From assembly GCA_024347015.1 (NCBI GenBank), contig AP024889.1, positions 1,054,001-1,118,000 of the forward strand: 64,000 nt of DNA. Reading direction: 5' to 3'. Origin of the DNA: Vibrio pectenicida. Its GTDB lineage: Bacteria > Pseudomonadota > Gammaproteobacteria > Enterobacterales > Vibrionaceae. The notes under the pieces were generated by a model. That model saw only the letters and a list, made by a program, of their open reading frames with translations. It searched no databases and had not been told where the DNA came from. A program made the translations under genes and the position numbers. Each line of letters opens with the position of its first letter. The first letter of the stretch is position 1. Positions 8,929 through 18,968 of this stretch are shown here, piece by piece.

Positions 8929-10182
8929 ATGGAAGGCAAGGCGATCAAGCTGGTTTGGTTGGTTATGGTGATCTGGATATTGGGTATGATGACATTGATG
9001 TTTGCGTATCGCTCTAGTGTGGTAACAATGAACCAGGTCAATGAGCTGAGCAACAGTATTGACGAGCTTAAATATGCTATGTTCGAAGAGCCATCCTACC
9101 GGGTCAACCAGACAGATGATCAAGCGCTAAAACTACAGTTGATCCATGCTTTGAGATTACAAATGTCTGTGACATATGAGCAAAACTGGTTGGCGTTTGA
9201 TATGGGCCAACTTCTTTATACTACAGACCTTTTTGTCGAGCAGATGAAGACATTTTTAGATAATGAACTTGAGCTTGTTACTTTAGTTGATCAAATACAA
9301 ACTTTGCGAACCAAATATCAAAAAGACAGCAAATTGTCAGATTATTACGCTCAACTAGGTACTAATGTACTATCGGCTCTGTTCAGCTCCAATCAGTCAA
9401 ACCCGCAAGTGTTTCGTGAGCTAGACCAAGTTTACGCCCAATCAGAAAAACTGCCAGCATTGCAGAAAAAACATCTGCAGCAATTGTTATCGAAAACATC
9501 CTCACTTTTGGGTAGTTATGCCCAGGGTAATTATGCAATTGAAAAAATCATGAACAACTCGATATATTCTCAAATCGCGTTAGTAGAAAGTGAATTTCAA
9601 GCTCAGCAAAATCAATTAGTGCTGAGTGGTCTTGTGCTGAGTGGCCTGTGTTTGTTAGTTATGCTGGGTGTTAGTTATCGTATATCGGCAGGGCAACCAG
9701 AGCTAAATCGATCAGAATGTGAACAACAAGAGCCTGAACAAGTTGAAGAGCAAGTAATTGAAAAAAAACAAGTTATTGAAAGCCAAGAAGTGGAACCTAT
9801 AAATGAGAGTGAGACAGTGCCAGTACAAAATGATGAACAAGTAATTGATTTAGAGGCTATGTTGGAGTCTCTTGGCGGTGACCATGAATCTGTGTGTATG
9901 TTGCTACAGGTATTTGTTGATGATCATACTGGAGATGCAGAAAAAATTGCAGAGCTGCTTGATGACTCGCCTGAAGAAGCATTACGTAAAGCCCATAGCC
10001 TTAAAGGCGTCGGTGGAAACCTCGGAGCAGTTAAACTCCGTGAGGCGGCGGGTAAAGTTGAGCAGGCTATTAAGGATGGAACAGGTTCAGTAAGTGATCT
10101 TCTTGATGAACTTAAGCTTCGATTGGATAAAGCGATTGATGAAGCTCAAGAATTCCTTAACCAACAACAAGATGACGAGTAA
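8929..10182 (+). CDS. Membrane-anchored Hpt-domain protein
   Basis: A 417-residue protein with two membrane segments (about residues 7-27 and 232-250) bracketing a roughly 200-residue periplasmic region, then an acidic glutamine-rich linker and a C-terminal histidine phosphotransfer domain. The phosphoacceptor is His356 in the motif AHSLKGVGGNLG. It has no kinase or receiver domain, so it probably relays phosphate from a sensor kinase encoded elsewhere, while its periplasmic part may sense a signal. The linker shows repeated E/Q/V-rich segments. ATG with AAGAGTAGGG upstream. No partner gene is adjacent. Confidence 0.8.
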   Translation: MEGKAIKLVWLVMVIWILGMMTLMFAYRSSVVTMNQVNELSNSIDELKYAMFEEPSYRVNQTDDQALKLQLIHALRLQMSVTYEQNWLAFDMGQLLYTTDLFVEQMKTFLDNELELVTLVDQIQTLRTKYQKDSKLSDYYAQLGTNVLSALFSSNQSNPQVFRELDQVYAQSEKLPALQKKHLQQLLSKTSSLLGSYAQGNYAIEKIMNNSIYSQIALVESEFQAQQNQLVLSGLVLSGLCLLVMLGVSYRISAGQPELNRSECEQQEPEQVEEQVIEKKQVIESQEVEPINESETVPVQNDEQVIDLEAMLESLGGDHESVCMLLQVFVDDHTGDAEKIAELLDDSPEEALRKAHSLKGVGGNLGAVKLREAAGKVEQAIKDGTGSVSDLLDELKLRLDKAIDEAQEFLNQQQDDE

Positions 10183-10193
10183 TTTTTTGAATG

Positions 10194-10805
10194 TTATTGA
10201 GGTGTTTTCTTGAGCACTATAGTGAAGTCGTTAGTGGAATAGTCATCGATAACAACCACATTGGGTGTTAGTGTCTTACAATATTCCATTACAAATTCTT
10301 TATGATAAGGCTGGAGTAGCTTAGGCTGGCTAAAATTTTGGCTATTTAGTAGATTAAAAATGACTGCTTCTGTGGCCGCATTGTACATACGGGCAATCAT
10401 GTGCTCTAAATAATCAGGTTGACGCGATCGATAATTTAATGAGCCGCTGGCGATGATAATATCCATTTTAGGTAATCTTGCACGGCTAATATCGGCATAC
10501 TGAAAACGACACTGTGTTGATCCTATGCGCGCTTTTGCCTGACGTAAAAAAGACCAATGTTGATCCATGCCTAAGTAAAAACCTAAGCGTTTTTCCTTAC
10601 TAAGATAATCATAAAGTTCACCCAACCCACAACCTAAATCAAGTACGCGTTTATTTGCAAAGTCAACCCCATTGGCTATCGCTTTAAAGCGTATCTTTTG
10701 TTCTTCTAAACTAGACCAGCCCTGCATTTTATGACTTAGCCCATGCCAGTTATGGCTTCGGTTTTTGTGGAAAAAATAAATCTTTAAGCGATCGATAACA
10801 TGCAT
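10194..10805 (-). CDS. Class I SAM-dependent methyltransferase
   Basis: A 203-residue cytoplasmic protein with SAM-binding motif I, VLDLGCGLGELYDYL (about residues 54-68), a motif II-like LGMDQH and a motif IV-like IIIASGSLNYR. These place it in the Rossmann-fold class I methyltransferases. The substrate cannot be told from sequence. It converges with the Hpt gene, with only 11 bases between stops. The length is short for the class but complete. Confidence 0.8.
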   Translation of the reverse strand: MHVIDRLKIYFFHKNRSHNWHGLSHKMQGWSSLEEQKIRFKAIANGVDFANKRVLDLGCGLGELYDYLSKEKRLGFYLGMDQHWSFLRQAKARIGSTQCRFQYADISRARLPKMDIIIASGSLNYRSRQPDYLEHMIARMYNAATEAVIFNLLNSQNFSQPKLLQPYHKEFVMEYCKTLTPNVVVIDDYSTNDFTIVLKKTPQ

Positions 10806-10943
10806 AGCGGCCTAGTCTGAGCGTTAGAACGAAATAATGATCATGTGTTGTCCATAAAAACAGCACTTTAATAAGCCTATATCAATTTGATAGATGATTG
10901 AAACTATTTGGTAAGATATGTGGTGGGAAGTTGATTTGAAGTA

Positions 10944-10973
10944 CCAGATAAGCGCGGTAAAGCGCTTATCTGG
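10944..10973 (-). terminator. Stem-loop downstream of nhaC
   Basis: Perfect 12-bp inverted repeat (10944-10955 with 10962-10973, 6-base loop) just past the nhaC stop. No T tract follows, so it may protect the mRNA end rather than terminate intrinsically. Confidence 0.55.
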
Positions 10974-10981
10974 ATGCGGCG

Positions 10982-12418
10982 TTAAGCGTTTTGCTTATTT
11001 AATTCGACATTATTATCGATGTGATTTTCGGTTGCAGTAGGCTCACATTTATCGACAAACCAACCCATGTAAGAAGTAAATATAGTCACTAAAATACACA
11101 CGAAGCTCAGCCACATGAATGGGGCGTAAGACAAGGTTGCGACGCCAAGGATACTCGCCATGTAGATACCGTTGTCACTCCAAGGCACCATACCAGAGGT
11201 TAGTGTGCCACCAAACTCTGCATTTCGAGATAAGTTTTTGCGTTTGTAGCCTAGACGGTCATAGTTTTTGGCACAAATTTTTGGTGTGAGAATCAAAGAA
11301 ACATACATAGCTGAACCAAATACGTTACCTAGGAAGGCAGTCCCTATCGTGCTGGTTGCCAATGAACCTGCACTTTGTACTCGGCGTTCAAAGAGCTTAG
11401 CAATTGTCTCTAGCACACCGACTTTATCCAGTAACCCACCAAAGCCGAGACCAAAAACAATCACAGCCACAGAGCCAAGCATGGAAGACATACCACCTCG
11501 GTTTAAGATTGAGTCAATGAAACTTACACCGGATTCGATATGAAATGGTGCCCAAGCGGTATTGAAAGCTTGTAGGAAGTCCACATCTTGAATCATAACA
11601 GCCCAAATGATACCGAGCAGAGAACCAAAGCTAATCACTGGGAATGAAGGCATGCGCATAGCCAATAAGCCAAGAACAATAGCAACGGGTACAAAAGAAT
11701 ATGGGGTAATGTAAAATTGATTGTCCATCGCATCAATAACAGACTGAACTTGAGTCATGTCGACATTGCCTGCGTAATGGAAACCAAATACGGTAAACAT
11801 GATCCCTGTGATGATATAGCTGATAAGAGCGATTGGTAGCATTCCTTTGATATGCTCCATCACTTCAACGTTAGACATGGATGATGCCAAGATCACAGAG
11901 TCTGATAGTGGTGACATCTTGTCACCAAAGTAACAACCTGATAATACCGCACCTGCTGTAATAGGAGCAGGGACGCCCAAACCTTGGCCGATTCCCATCA
12001 TAGCGATGCCTGCGGTACCTGCCGCGCCCCAAGATGTACCTGTTGCCAGTGCTGTTAGTGAACAAATTACCATGGTCGCTAATAGAAAAATAGAAGGGTG
12101 AATAGCGTTAAGGCCGTAGTAAATAATAGTGGGGACAATACCACCTGAAATCCAAGTGCCGACTAGAGCCCCAACAGCAAGTAGTATTAATACCGCACCA
12201 AGGCCATTAGAAATACCATTGAGTGCTGCTTTTTCTAAATCTTTGTATTTATGCCCAAGCCTTACACCAAGGACCATGATAATAAACCAGCCGATATAAA
12301 GTGCCAACTGAATTGGCAAATCTAATTGGGCGGTGAACGAAAAAGCCATCAGCAAGAATAGACCTAATGCTATGATTACTTGCATTAGATTTGGTAAGCG
12401 GGGGTTGAGTTGCGTCAT
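10982..12418 (-). CDS. nhaC: Na+/H+ antiporter, NhaC family
   Basis: A 478-residue membrane protein with about eleven hydrophobic segments and NhaC-family blocks: SLTALATGTSWGAAGTAGIAMMGIGQGLG, SGCYFGDKMSPLSDSVILASSMSNVEVM and GMVPWSDNGIYMASILGV. It would exchange cytoplasmic Na+ for external protons. The ATG at 12418 follows GAGG and removes ten residues from the longest open frame. It is divergent from asd, the same pairing I recall from V. cholerae. A stem-loop follows the stop. Related substrates (malate/lactate exchange in MleN-type members) cannot be excluded. Confidence 0.85.
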   Translation of the reverse strand: MTQLNPRLPNLMQVIIALGLFLLMAFSFTAQLDLPIQLALYIGWFIIMVLGVRLGHKYKDLEKAALNGISNGLGAVLILLAVGALVGTWISGGIVPTIIYYGLNAIHPSIFLLATMVICSLTALATGTSWGAAGTAGIAMMGIGQGLGVPAPITAGAVLSGCYFGDKMSPLSDSVILASSMSNVEVMEHIKGMLPIALISYIITGIMFTVFGFHYAGNVDMTQVQSVIDAMDNQFYITPYSFVPVAIVLGLLAMRMPSFPVISFGSLLGIIWAVMIQDVDFLQAFNTAWAPFHIESGVSFIDSILNRGGMSSMLGSVAVIVFGLGFGGLLDKVGVLETIAKLFERRVQSAGSLATSTIGTAFLGNVFGSAMYVSLILTPKICAKNYDRLGYKRKNLSRNAEFGGTLTSGMVPWSDNGIYMASILGVATLSYAPFMWLSFVCILVTIFTSYMGWFVDKCEPTATENHIDNNVELNKQNA

Positions 12419-12851
12419 GCAGAACCTCTTATATGTGTTACACCTCATATGCCCCGCTGAGTTATTTATGGAACATATTGAAAGTACTTACTCATTTTTA
12501 GTAGGAAGGCACTTTACATTAGCTAGAATAATATTTCGAATAAATACTATCTCGATGTGATTTAAATCTATCGAGCTATTTAATTTTGGTTAAAAATATT
12601 GATTTTCTTTATTGTTTTTATTATTAAATGTAAACAATTTGTTGCCATATGGTGTTTTTTCGTATTTTTAAGGTCGATTGTTCAGCTCCTTTACTCAAAG
12701 CCTTAGCCGAAATTTTGCGAATTTTTTCGCAGCCATTTACAAAGTTAGAAAAATAGACAGAAATAGATCAATTTTCTCTTGAGATTTTGCGTGGAAAATT
12801 GAAAGATTGAATGGTCCCCTTTATTTAATATTACACACGGAGAGTTGAGAA
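12419..12851. promoter_or_regulatory. nhaC-asd divergent intergenic region
   Basis: About 430 AT-rich bases separate the divergent nhaC and asd starts and must hold both promoters. An 8-bp inverted repeat (CAATTTTC 12769-12776, GAAAATTG 12794-12801) lies about 50 bases before asd and could be an operator or leader hairpin. I looked for a lysine riboswitch, which controls some asd genes, and saw none of its conserved blocks. GGAGAG precedes the asd ATG. Confidence 0.45.
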
Positions 12852-13982
12852 ATGAGAGTAGGTTTAGTCGGTTGGCGCGGCATGGTGGGTTCAGTGCTTA
12901 TGCAACGCATGGTTGAAGAAAAAGATTTTGACCATATTGAGCCGGTATTTTACAGCACATCTCAAGTAGGTATTCCAGCTCCTGTGTTTTCTGACGATCA
13001 AGTTGGAGGAGAGGAAGGTTTACTGCAAAATGCCTATGATATTGAAAGTTTAAAGCAGCTCGATGCTGTTTTGACATGTCAGGGCGGTAGCTATACAGAG
13101 AAAGTTTATCCAGAGCTGCGTAAAGCGGGTTGGAAAGGGTATTGGATTGATGCTGCCTCAACATTGCGCATGGCGTCAGATTCTATCATTACTTTAGATC
13201 CAGTTAATCACATGCAGATTCAACAAGGTATTCACCAAGGTACTAACACCTTTGTCGGTGGCAACTGTACTGTAAGCCTGATGCTTATGGGCCTAGGTGG
13301 CTTGTTTGAAAAAGGTTTGGTTGAGTGGACGAGTGCCATGACATACCAAGCAGCTTCTGGCGCTGGAGCGCAAAATATGCGCGAGCTGATTTCGCAAATG
13401 GGCAATATCAATAAATCAGTAAGTTCAAAGTTGGCAGATCCTTCAAGTTCTATTCTCGATATTGATAAGCAAGTAGCAGACATTATGCGCTGTGACTCTT
13501 TCCCGATGGATAAGTTCGGTGTGCCATTAGCTGGCTCACTCATTCCTTGGATTGATGTTAAACGTGACAATGGCCAAAGCAAAGAAGAATGGAAAGCAGG
13601 TGTTGAAGCGAACAAAATTTTAGGTTTCCAAGAGTCTCCTGTGCCTATCGATGGTACTTGTGTTCGTATTGGTGCGATGCGTTGTCATTCGCAGGCACTC
13701 ACAATCAAGCTTAAGAAAAATGTGCCTATGGATGAGATTGAGGAAATGATTGCTACCCATAATGATTGGGTTAAAGTGGTTCCAAATGATCGTGATATTA
13801 CGGCCCAAGAGTTGACCCCTGCGAAAGTGACGGGAACCTTGTCTGTTCCTGTGGGCAGATTACGCAAGATGGCAATGGGCGATGATTTTTTAAATGCTTT
13901 TACTGTCGGTGATCAATTGCTATGGGGAGCGGCAGAGCCTTTGCGCCGTACACTAAGAATTATTCTGGCAGAGAAAGCCTAA
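12852..13982 (+). CDS. asd: Aspartate-semialdehyde dehydrogenase
   Basis: A 376-residue NADP-dependent enzyme converting aspartyl phosphate to aspartate semialdehyde in lysine, threonine, methionine and diaminopimelate synthesis. The N-terminal [18 protein letters not shown] is the nucleotide-binding loop. Cys139 in GGNCTVSLM is the catalytic nucleophile, and the SGAGAQNM and [12 protein letters not shown] blocks are family features, the latter holding the catalytic histidine. Length and sequence fit the gammaproteobacterial (E. coli-like) type. GGAGAG stands before the ATG. A strong terminator follows. Confidence 0.95.
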   Translation: MRVGLVGWRGMVGSVLMQRMVEEKDFDHIEPVFYSTSQVGIPAPVFSDDQVGGEEGLLQNAYDIESLKQLDAVLTCQGGSYTEKVYPELRKAGWKGYWIDAASTLRMASDSIITLDPVNHMQIQQGIHQGTNTFVGGNCTVSLMLMGLGGLFEKGLVEWTSAMTYQAASGAGAQNMRELISQMGNINKSVSSKLADPSSSILDIDKQVADIMRCDSFPMDKFGVPLAGSLIPWIDVKRDNGQSKEEWKAGVEANKILGFQESPVPIDGTCVRIGAMRCHSQALTIKLKKNVPMDEIEEMIATHNDWVKVVPNDRDITAQELTPAKVTGTLSVPVGRLRKMAMGDDFLNAFTVGDQLLWGAAEPLRRTLRIILAEKA

Positions 13983-14003
13983 TTACCCATAAATCCTATT
14001 GGG

Positions 14004-14027
14004 GCTGATACTGTATCAGCTTTTTTT
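14004..14027 (+). terminator. asd terminator
   Basis: A 7-bp GC-containing stem (GCTGATA/TATCAGC, loop CTG) followed by seven T, 21 bases past the asd stop. Confidence 0.85.
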
Positions 14028-14035
14028 CTTTTGCG

Positions 14036-14902
14036 TTATGGTTTGACTATGCGCTTGTCTGGCTCAGCAAGCTCACCACCACAATGTTTACAGTGCATAG
14101 CATCAGAGTCATGTCCTGCACGATTACAATTTGGGCATTTAACTAATTCTTTATGTGAATTCATCTCTCTATTTAACTCGGCAGTAATAATGCCCGTTGG
14201 AACTGCAAGAATGGAATAGCCCAGTAGCATGGTGAGTGAGGCAAGCGCTTTGCCCAAATGTGTTTGAGGCACGATATCACCATAGCCAACGGTAGTAATA
14301 GTGACGATAGCCCAATATATGCTTTTAGGTATACTAGTAAAACCATTACTCGGCCCTTCAATGATAAATATTAATGAGCCGAAAATCGTGACGAGTATCC
14401 CCACTGTGCTGAAAAAGATCAGTATTTTTCTGCGTGCCATCAGTAATGAACGCAATAAAATATTGGAGTCTTGTAGATAGCGTACCAATTTTAGTACGCG
14501 GAAGATCCTCATTACTCGAAGCAGGCGAATAACGCCCATGATTGAGGCCCCAGGGAAGAAAAATGCCAGATAAGTAGGCAAAATTGCCAGAAGGTCAATG
14601 ACTCCGTAAAAGCTTTTCGCATAAGCAGCAGGTTTTGGTGAACAATACAATCTAAGTAGATATTCGATGCTAAACAGAGCTGTAAAGGCATACTCTAAGT
14701 ATCGAAGTTCGGTTTTCCATTGCAAAGCAATACTTGGTACAGACTCAAGTACAAGCACTGTCAAAGAGGAAAAAATAGCAATGATTAGAGTGATATCAAA
14801 GGCACGCCCAGCTTTGGTGTGCGTACCAAAAATGATGATATATAAATAGTGCTTTAAAGTATGACGCGGCATATAAAAAAACCTTTTAATCAGTAGCGCC
14901 AA
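14036..14902 (-). CDS. Voltage-gated-type potassium channel with C-terminal zinc ribbon
   Basis: A 288-residue protein with six predicted membrane segments. An S4-like arginine-rich segment (IRLLRVMRIFRVLKLVRYL) is followed by the pore loop with selectivity filter TTVGYGDIVP, the hallmark of K+ channels. The cytoplasmic tail contains two CxxC-type pairs (CPNC and CKHC), probably a small zinc ribbon. It would conduct K+ across the inner membrane. It converges with asd and lies 20 bases downstream of the marC-like gene on the same strand. Length agrees with Kv-like bacterial channels. Confidence 0.9.
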   Translation of the reverse strand: MALLIKRFFYMPRHTLKHYLYIIIFGTHTKAGRAFDITLIIAIFSSLTVLVLESVPSIALQWKTELRYLEYAFTALFSIEYLLRLYCSPKPAAYAKSFYGVIDLLAILPTYLAFFFPGASIMGVIRLLRVMRIFRVLKLVRYLQDSNILLRSLLMARRKILIFFSTVGILVTIFGSLIFIIEGPSNGFTSIPKSIYWAIVTITTVGYGDIVPQTHLGKALASLTMLLGYSILAVPTGIITAELNREMNSHKELVKCPNCNRAGHDSDAMHCKHCGGELAEPDKRIVKP

Positions 14903-14922
14903 TCATACCTTTATCCGTTTGT

Positions 14923-15561
14923 TCAAGCCAACCCTGGAAATAGGTTACGTAATCCGTTGGCGATAAATTCAATACCCAAGGCGCCAAGTATTAGCCCCAT
15001 AATTCGGGTGATAACGTTGATCCCAGTTTGTCCTAAAAACCGAACAATCAGTGGTGCAGAGCGAAACAGTAGCCATGAACAAAAGCAAAATAACCCGACA
15101 GTTATGCTGATACCCACAATATCAAGGGTTGTAGGGTAGCGAGCACCGTAAACAATGGTTGAGCTGATGGCACCAGGTCCAGCCATAAGAGGCATCGCCA
15201 ATGGAACGACCCCAATCTGTTCGCGGCTAACGTATTCCGATTTTTCTTGTTTGTTCTGCTTATCTTCACCTAATTTACCGCTCATCATTGAAAACGCAAT
15301 ACTAAGTAAAAGCAATCCACCAGCAACACGAAATGAATCTAATGAGATACTAAACATATCGAGCAGAAGTTGGCCTGCCAATAGTGAAATAATCAGTATG
15401 ATAGCCACCGCTAGATTGGCCGTGGTGGCTGTTTTGTGTTTTTCTTCTGCTGTCATGTGGCCTGTCAGAGAAACAAAAACAGGCATTATGCCGACAGGGT
15501 TTACCGCTGCGACTAAGCCAAGGAAAAACTGTAAAAAAATCGCGAATTCGAATGTTTGCAT
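14923..15561 (-). CDS. MarC family membrane protein
   Basis: A 212-residue protein with about six membrane segments. MarC-family features include VAAVNPVGIMPVFVSLT at the N-terminus, the central GVVPLAMPLMAGPGAISSTIVYG and GLILGALGIEFIANGLR at the C-terminus. The family (also called NAAT transporters) is proposed to export amino acids or related compounds, but physiological substrates are poorly defined. It is transcribed leftward toward the potassium channel gene, probably in one unit. E. coli YchE lies next to adhE in a similar way. Confidence 0.85.
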   Translation of the reverse strand: MQTFEFAIFLQFFLGLVAAVNPVGIMPVFVSLTGHMTAEEKHKTATTANLAVAIILIISLLAGQLLLDMFSISLDSFRVAGGLLLLSIAFSMMSGKLGEDKQNKQEKSEYVSREQIGVVPLAMPLMAGPGAISSTIVYGARYPTTLDIVGISITVGLFCFCSWLLFRSAPLIVRFLGQTGINVITRIMGLILGALGIEFIANGLRNLFPGLA

Positions 15562-16178
15562 TATCTACGCCTAAACAAGAAAAGGTCACCATCTTTAACA
15601 TGCTGAATATAGTCGAAATTTAAGTGAGTCACGAGTGAAAAAACCTAATTATTGGCAAAAATATCGACCAGTGTGCTTTTAAGGTACTTTTGATGGTAAG
15701 TCTTTTTACAGCAAGGTTAATAGTGTGCACCACTTTGTTCTAAGATTGTGCAAGTCGATAGCTTTGCATCGTGCGATAAATTCTAACTAGTAGCACGATA
15801 TTAATGACTTACATGTAATTAAAAATTTTAAAACTGAAATTTTTTTACAACAACACTGCTGGAAATCAGCTAAATTAATTATGTTCTACATGATTTATAT
15901 ATTTTGCTGCATAATTTAAACCACTATAACTGTATGGTTTTTGGTTTATTTAGCCCTTCTTTGTAAGTAAGTCATCAAATAGTATTTCCGAACTGATCTG
16001 GGTCAATCTTTTTCACAACCTGAAAGAATATAATCAGTCGTGAAAGCCATTTACTAAGATAAGCCATTTACTAAGATAAGCTGGTTACTAAGATAAGCTG
16101 GCGGATTTAAGCAGTAAGTCTACGATGAGTTTTGTTAATAAATAGTTTTTACAATTTGTTAATTTTAGGAGATTCCCT
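15562..16178. promoter_or_regulatory. adhE upstream region with FNR-like site and triple repeat
   Basis: About 620 bases without a gene, divergent between marC and adhE. It contains an FNR-like half-palindrome TTGACCCAGATCAG (minus strand, 15993-16006), which fits anaerobic control of adhE. It also holds three tandem 17-bp units each ending TTACTAAGATAA (16046-16062, 16063-16079, 16080-16096) in the leader, about 80 bases before the start codon. AGGAG precedes the ATG. Long upstream regions are usual for adhE. Confidence 0.5.
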
Positions 16179-18872
16179 ATGCCTGTCACTAATATGGCTG
16201 AACTGGATGCAATGGTCGCACGCGTTAAAAAAGCGCAACAAGAGTTCGCAACTTACTCTCAGGAGCAAGTCGACAAAATTTTTCGTGCTGCCTCTTTGGC
16301 TGCAAACCAAGCACGTATCCCGCTGGCTCAGCAAGCAGTTGAAGAGTCGGGTATGGGTATCGTTGAAGATAAAGTGATCAAAAACCATTTTGCTTCTGAG
16401 TTTATCTACAACAAATACAAAGATGAAAAAACCTGTGGCATTCTAGATCAAGATGACAACCTTGGAACCATGACTATTGCTGAACCGGTAGGCATTATCT
16501 GTGGCATTGTGCCAACAACTAACCCGACTTCTACCGCAATATTCAAATCTCTTATTTCTCTCAAAACTCGTAACGGCATCATATTTTCACCTCATCCACG
16601 TGCGAAAAATTCAACCAACGATGCTGCAAAATTAGTCTTAGATGCAGCAGTTGCAGCTGGCGCACCAAAAGATATCATCGGCTGGATTGATCAACCATCA
16701 GTCGAGCTTTCAAATGGTTTAATGAAGCACAATGATATTGCTCTTATCCTCGCGACCGGTGGTCCGGGTATGGTGAAAGCAGCATACTCTTCTGGTAAAC
16801 CGGCAATCGGTGTTGGTGCAGGAAATGTTCCGGTTGTTATTGACGAAACGGCAGACATTAAGCGCGCTGTTGCTTCAATCTTAATGTCTAAAACATTTGA
16901 TAACGGTGTCGTTTGTGCATCAGAGCAAGCGGCAATCGTAGTTGATGAAGTGTATGACGAAGTCAAAGCACGTTTTGCTTCCCACAAAGCGTATGTTCTT
17001 ACTACCGCTGAGGCTGAGAAAGTTCGTGGCGTTCTTCTTATTGAAGGTGCATTGAATGCCAAAATCGTTGGTCAGCCAGCGCCCGCGATTGCTGAAATGG
17101 CAGGTATTTCTGTCCCAGCTGATACCAAAGTGCTTGTTGGTGAAGGTCTTGCTAAAGTTTCTTATGACGATGCCTTTGCTCATGAAAAGCTCTCTCCAAC
17201 CTTAGGTTTATTCCGTGCTGACAACTTTGAAGATGCAGTTGCTCAGGCAGTCACTATGGTAGAAATTGGTGGTATTGGTCATACATCAGGCTTATATACC
17301 AACCAAGATACTAATGCGGATCGCATTCGTTACTTTGGTGACAAGCTTAAAACTGCGCGGATTTTGATTAATATTCCAACCACGCATGGTGGTATTGGCG
17401 ATCTCTACAACTTCAACGTTGCGCCTTCTTTAACACTTGGTTGTGGTTCTTGGGGTGGTAACTCCATTTCTGAGAACGTAGGCCCTAAGCACTTAATCAA
17501 CAAGAAAACTGTAGCCAAGCGAGCTGAAAATATGTTGTGGCATAAACTCCCTAAGTCTATCTATTTCCGTCGCGGTAGCCTTCCAATTGCACTGGGTGAC
17601 TTAGAGGGCAAAAAACGTGCTTTCTTAGTGACGGACCGTTTCTTATTTAACAATGGTTATGCAGACGATGTGGTTAGCTTACTTAAAGCTCAAGGTATGG
17701 AAGTGCAAACTTTCTTTGATGTAGAGGCTGATCCTACGCTGTCTGTTGTAGAGAAAGGTGCGGAAGCAATGAAGAGCTTCCAGCCTGACACTATCATTGC
17801 TCTTGGTGGTGGTTCACCTATGGATGCAGCGAAAATTATGTGGGTTATGTATGAGCACCCAGATACACATTTTGAAGAACTGGCGATGCGCTTTATGGAT
17901 ATCCGTAAGCGTATTTATAAGTTCCCTAAAATGGGCCAAAAAGCAGAGCTTGTTTGTATCACCACGACTTCTGGTACAGGCTCAGAAGTTACTCCATTCG
18001 CAGTAGTGACTGATGACAAAACAGGTGCTAAATACCCTCTGGCAGATTACGAAATGACACCTAACATGGCGATTGTTGATGCGAATCTAGTGATGAATAT
18101 GCCTAAGTCACTCACTGCATTTGGTGGTTATGATGCAGTGACTCACGCTTTGGAAGCTTATGTATCAGTGTTGGCAAATGAATACTCTGATGGCCAAGCT
18201 CTACAAGCACTTAAGATGCTTAAGGAATACCTGCCATCGAGCTATGCAAATGGCGCCAATGACCCAATTGCACGTGAGAAAGTACATAATGCTGCAACCA
18301 TTGCGGGCATTGCTTTTGCTAACGCTTTCCTAGGTGTTTGTCACTCAATGGCACATAAGATTGGTGCTGAGTTCCACTTGCCACATGGTTTGGCTAACTC
18401 ACTATTGATTTCTAATGTGGTACGTTACAACGCAAATGATAATCCAACTAAGCAAACGGCGTTCTCTCAATATGATCGTCCACAAGCACGCCGCCGCTAT
18501 GCAGAAGTTGCTGATCACCTAGGTTTAAGTCAAGAGGGTGACCGTACTGCTCAGAAGATAGAGCGTTTGCTGGCATGGTTGGATGAGCTAAAAGTTGATC
18601 TTGATATTCCTATGTCTATTCAAGCTGCGGGCGTTGCAGAAGCGGACTTTGTAGCCAAACTTGATGAGCTAGCGGTTGAAGCGTTTGATGACCAATGTAC
18701 AGGTGCTAACCCTCGTTACCCGTTGATCAGTGAGCTTAAAGCGGTATTGCTAGATTCTTACTATGGTAAAGCTTTTGTTGAAGGTGAAACCTTCGAAGGT
18801 ACAACTGTAATTAAGAAAAAAGCCGATCAAAAGGCAGTGCCCAAGGCGAAAAAAACCAAAGCCAACGCATAG
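16179..18872 (+). CDS. adhE: Bifunctional aldehyde-alcohol dehydrogenase
   Basis: An 897-residue fusion. The N-terminal half is a CoA-acylating aldehyde dehydrogenase (GAGNVPVVIDETAD; catalytic Cys in FDNGVVCASEQ). The C-terminal half is an iron-dependent alcohol dehydrogenase (GGGSPMDAAKIMW; metal histidines in the HSMAHKIGAEFHLPHG block). Together they reduce acetyl-CoA to ethanol in fermentation, regenerating NAD+. The size equals E. coli AdhE (891), plus a lysine-rich tail. AdhE forms spirosomes. An FNR-like site upstream suggests anaerobic induction, and a strong terminator follows. Confidence 0.97.
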   Translation: MPVTNMAELDAMVARVKKAQQEFATYSQEQVDKIFRAASLAANQARIPLAQQAVEESGMGIVEDKVIKNHFASEFIYNKYKDEKTCGILDQDDNLGTMTIAEPVGIICGIVPTTNPTSTAIFKSLISLKTRNGIIFSPHPRAKNSTNDAAKLVLDAAVAAGAPKDIIGWIDQPSVELSNGLMKHNDIALILATGGPGMVKAAYSSGKPAIGVGAGNVPVVIDETADIKRAVASILMSKTFDNGVVCASEQAAIVVDEVYDEVKARFASHKAYVLTTAEAEKVRGVLLIEGALNAKIVGQPAPAIAEMAGISVPADTKVLVGEGLAKVSYDDAFAHEKLSPTLGLFRADNFEDAVAQAVTMVEIGGIGHTSGLYTNQDTNADRIRYFGDKLKTARILINIPTTHGGIGDLYNFNVAPSLTLGCGSWGGNSISENVGPKHLINKKTVAKRAENMLWHKLPKSIYFRRGSLPIALGDLEGKKRAFLVTDRFLFNNGYADDVVSLLKAQGMEVQTFFDVEADPTLSVVEKGAEAMKSFQPDTIIALGGGSPMDAAKIMWVMYEHPDTHFEELAMRFMDIRKRIYKFPKMGQKAELVCITTTSGTGSEVTPFAVVTDDKTGAKYPLADYEMTPNMAIVDANLVMNMPKSLTAFGGYDAVTHALEAYVSVLANEYSDGQALQALKMLKEYLPSSYANGANDPIAREKVHNAATIAGIAFANAFLGVCHSMAHKIGAEFHLPHGLANSLLISNVVRYNANDNPTKQTAFSQYDRPQARRRYAEVADHLGLSQEGDRTAQKIERLLAWLDELKVDLDIPMSIQAAGVAEADFVAKLDELAVEAFDDQCTGANPRYPLISELKAVLLDSYYGKAFVEGETFEGTTVIKKKADQKAVPKAKKTKANA

Positions 18873-18934
18873 TAGGTATGGGTTGTGAGGTAGGTTTTCG
18901 CTAGCACGAACCAACCTAATTATCGGGAAAAACC

Positions 18935-18964
18935 AAGCCCCAGATGAAAGTCTGGGGCTTTTTA
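18935..18964 (+). terminator. adhE terminator
   Basis: A 10-bp stem, AAGCCCCAGA with TCTGGGGCTT, 6-base loop, followed by a T run; 62 bases past the adhE stop. Confidence 0.9.
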
Positions 18965-18968
18965 TTAT

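Noticed and set aside
12560..12851. Possible lysine riboswitch upstream of asd
   Set aside because: None of the conserved lysine-aptamer blocks is visible; only a short inverted repeat was found.
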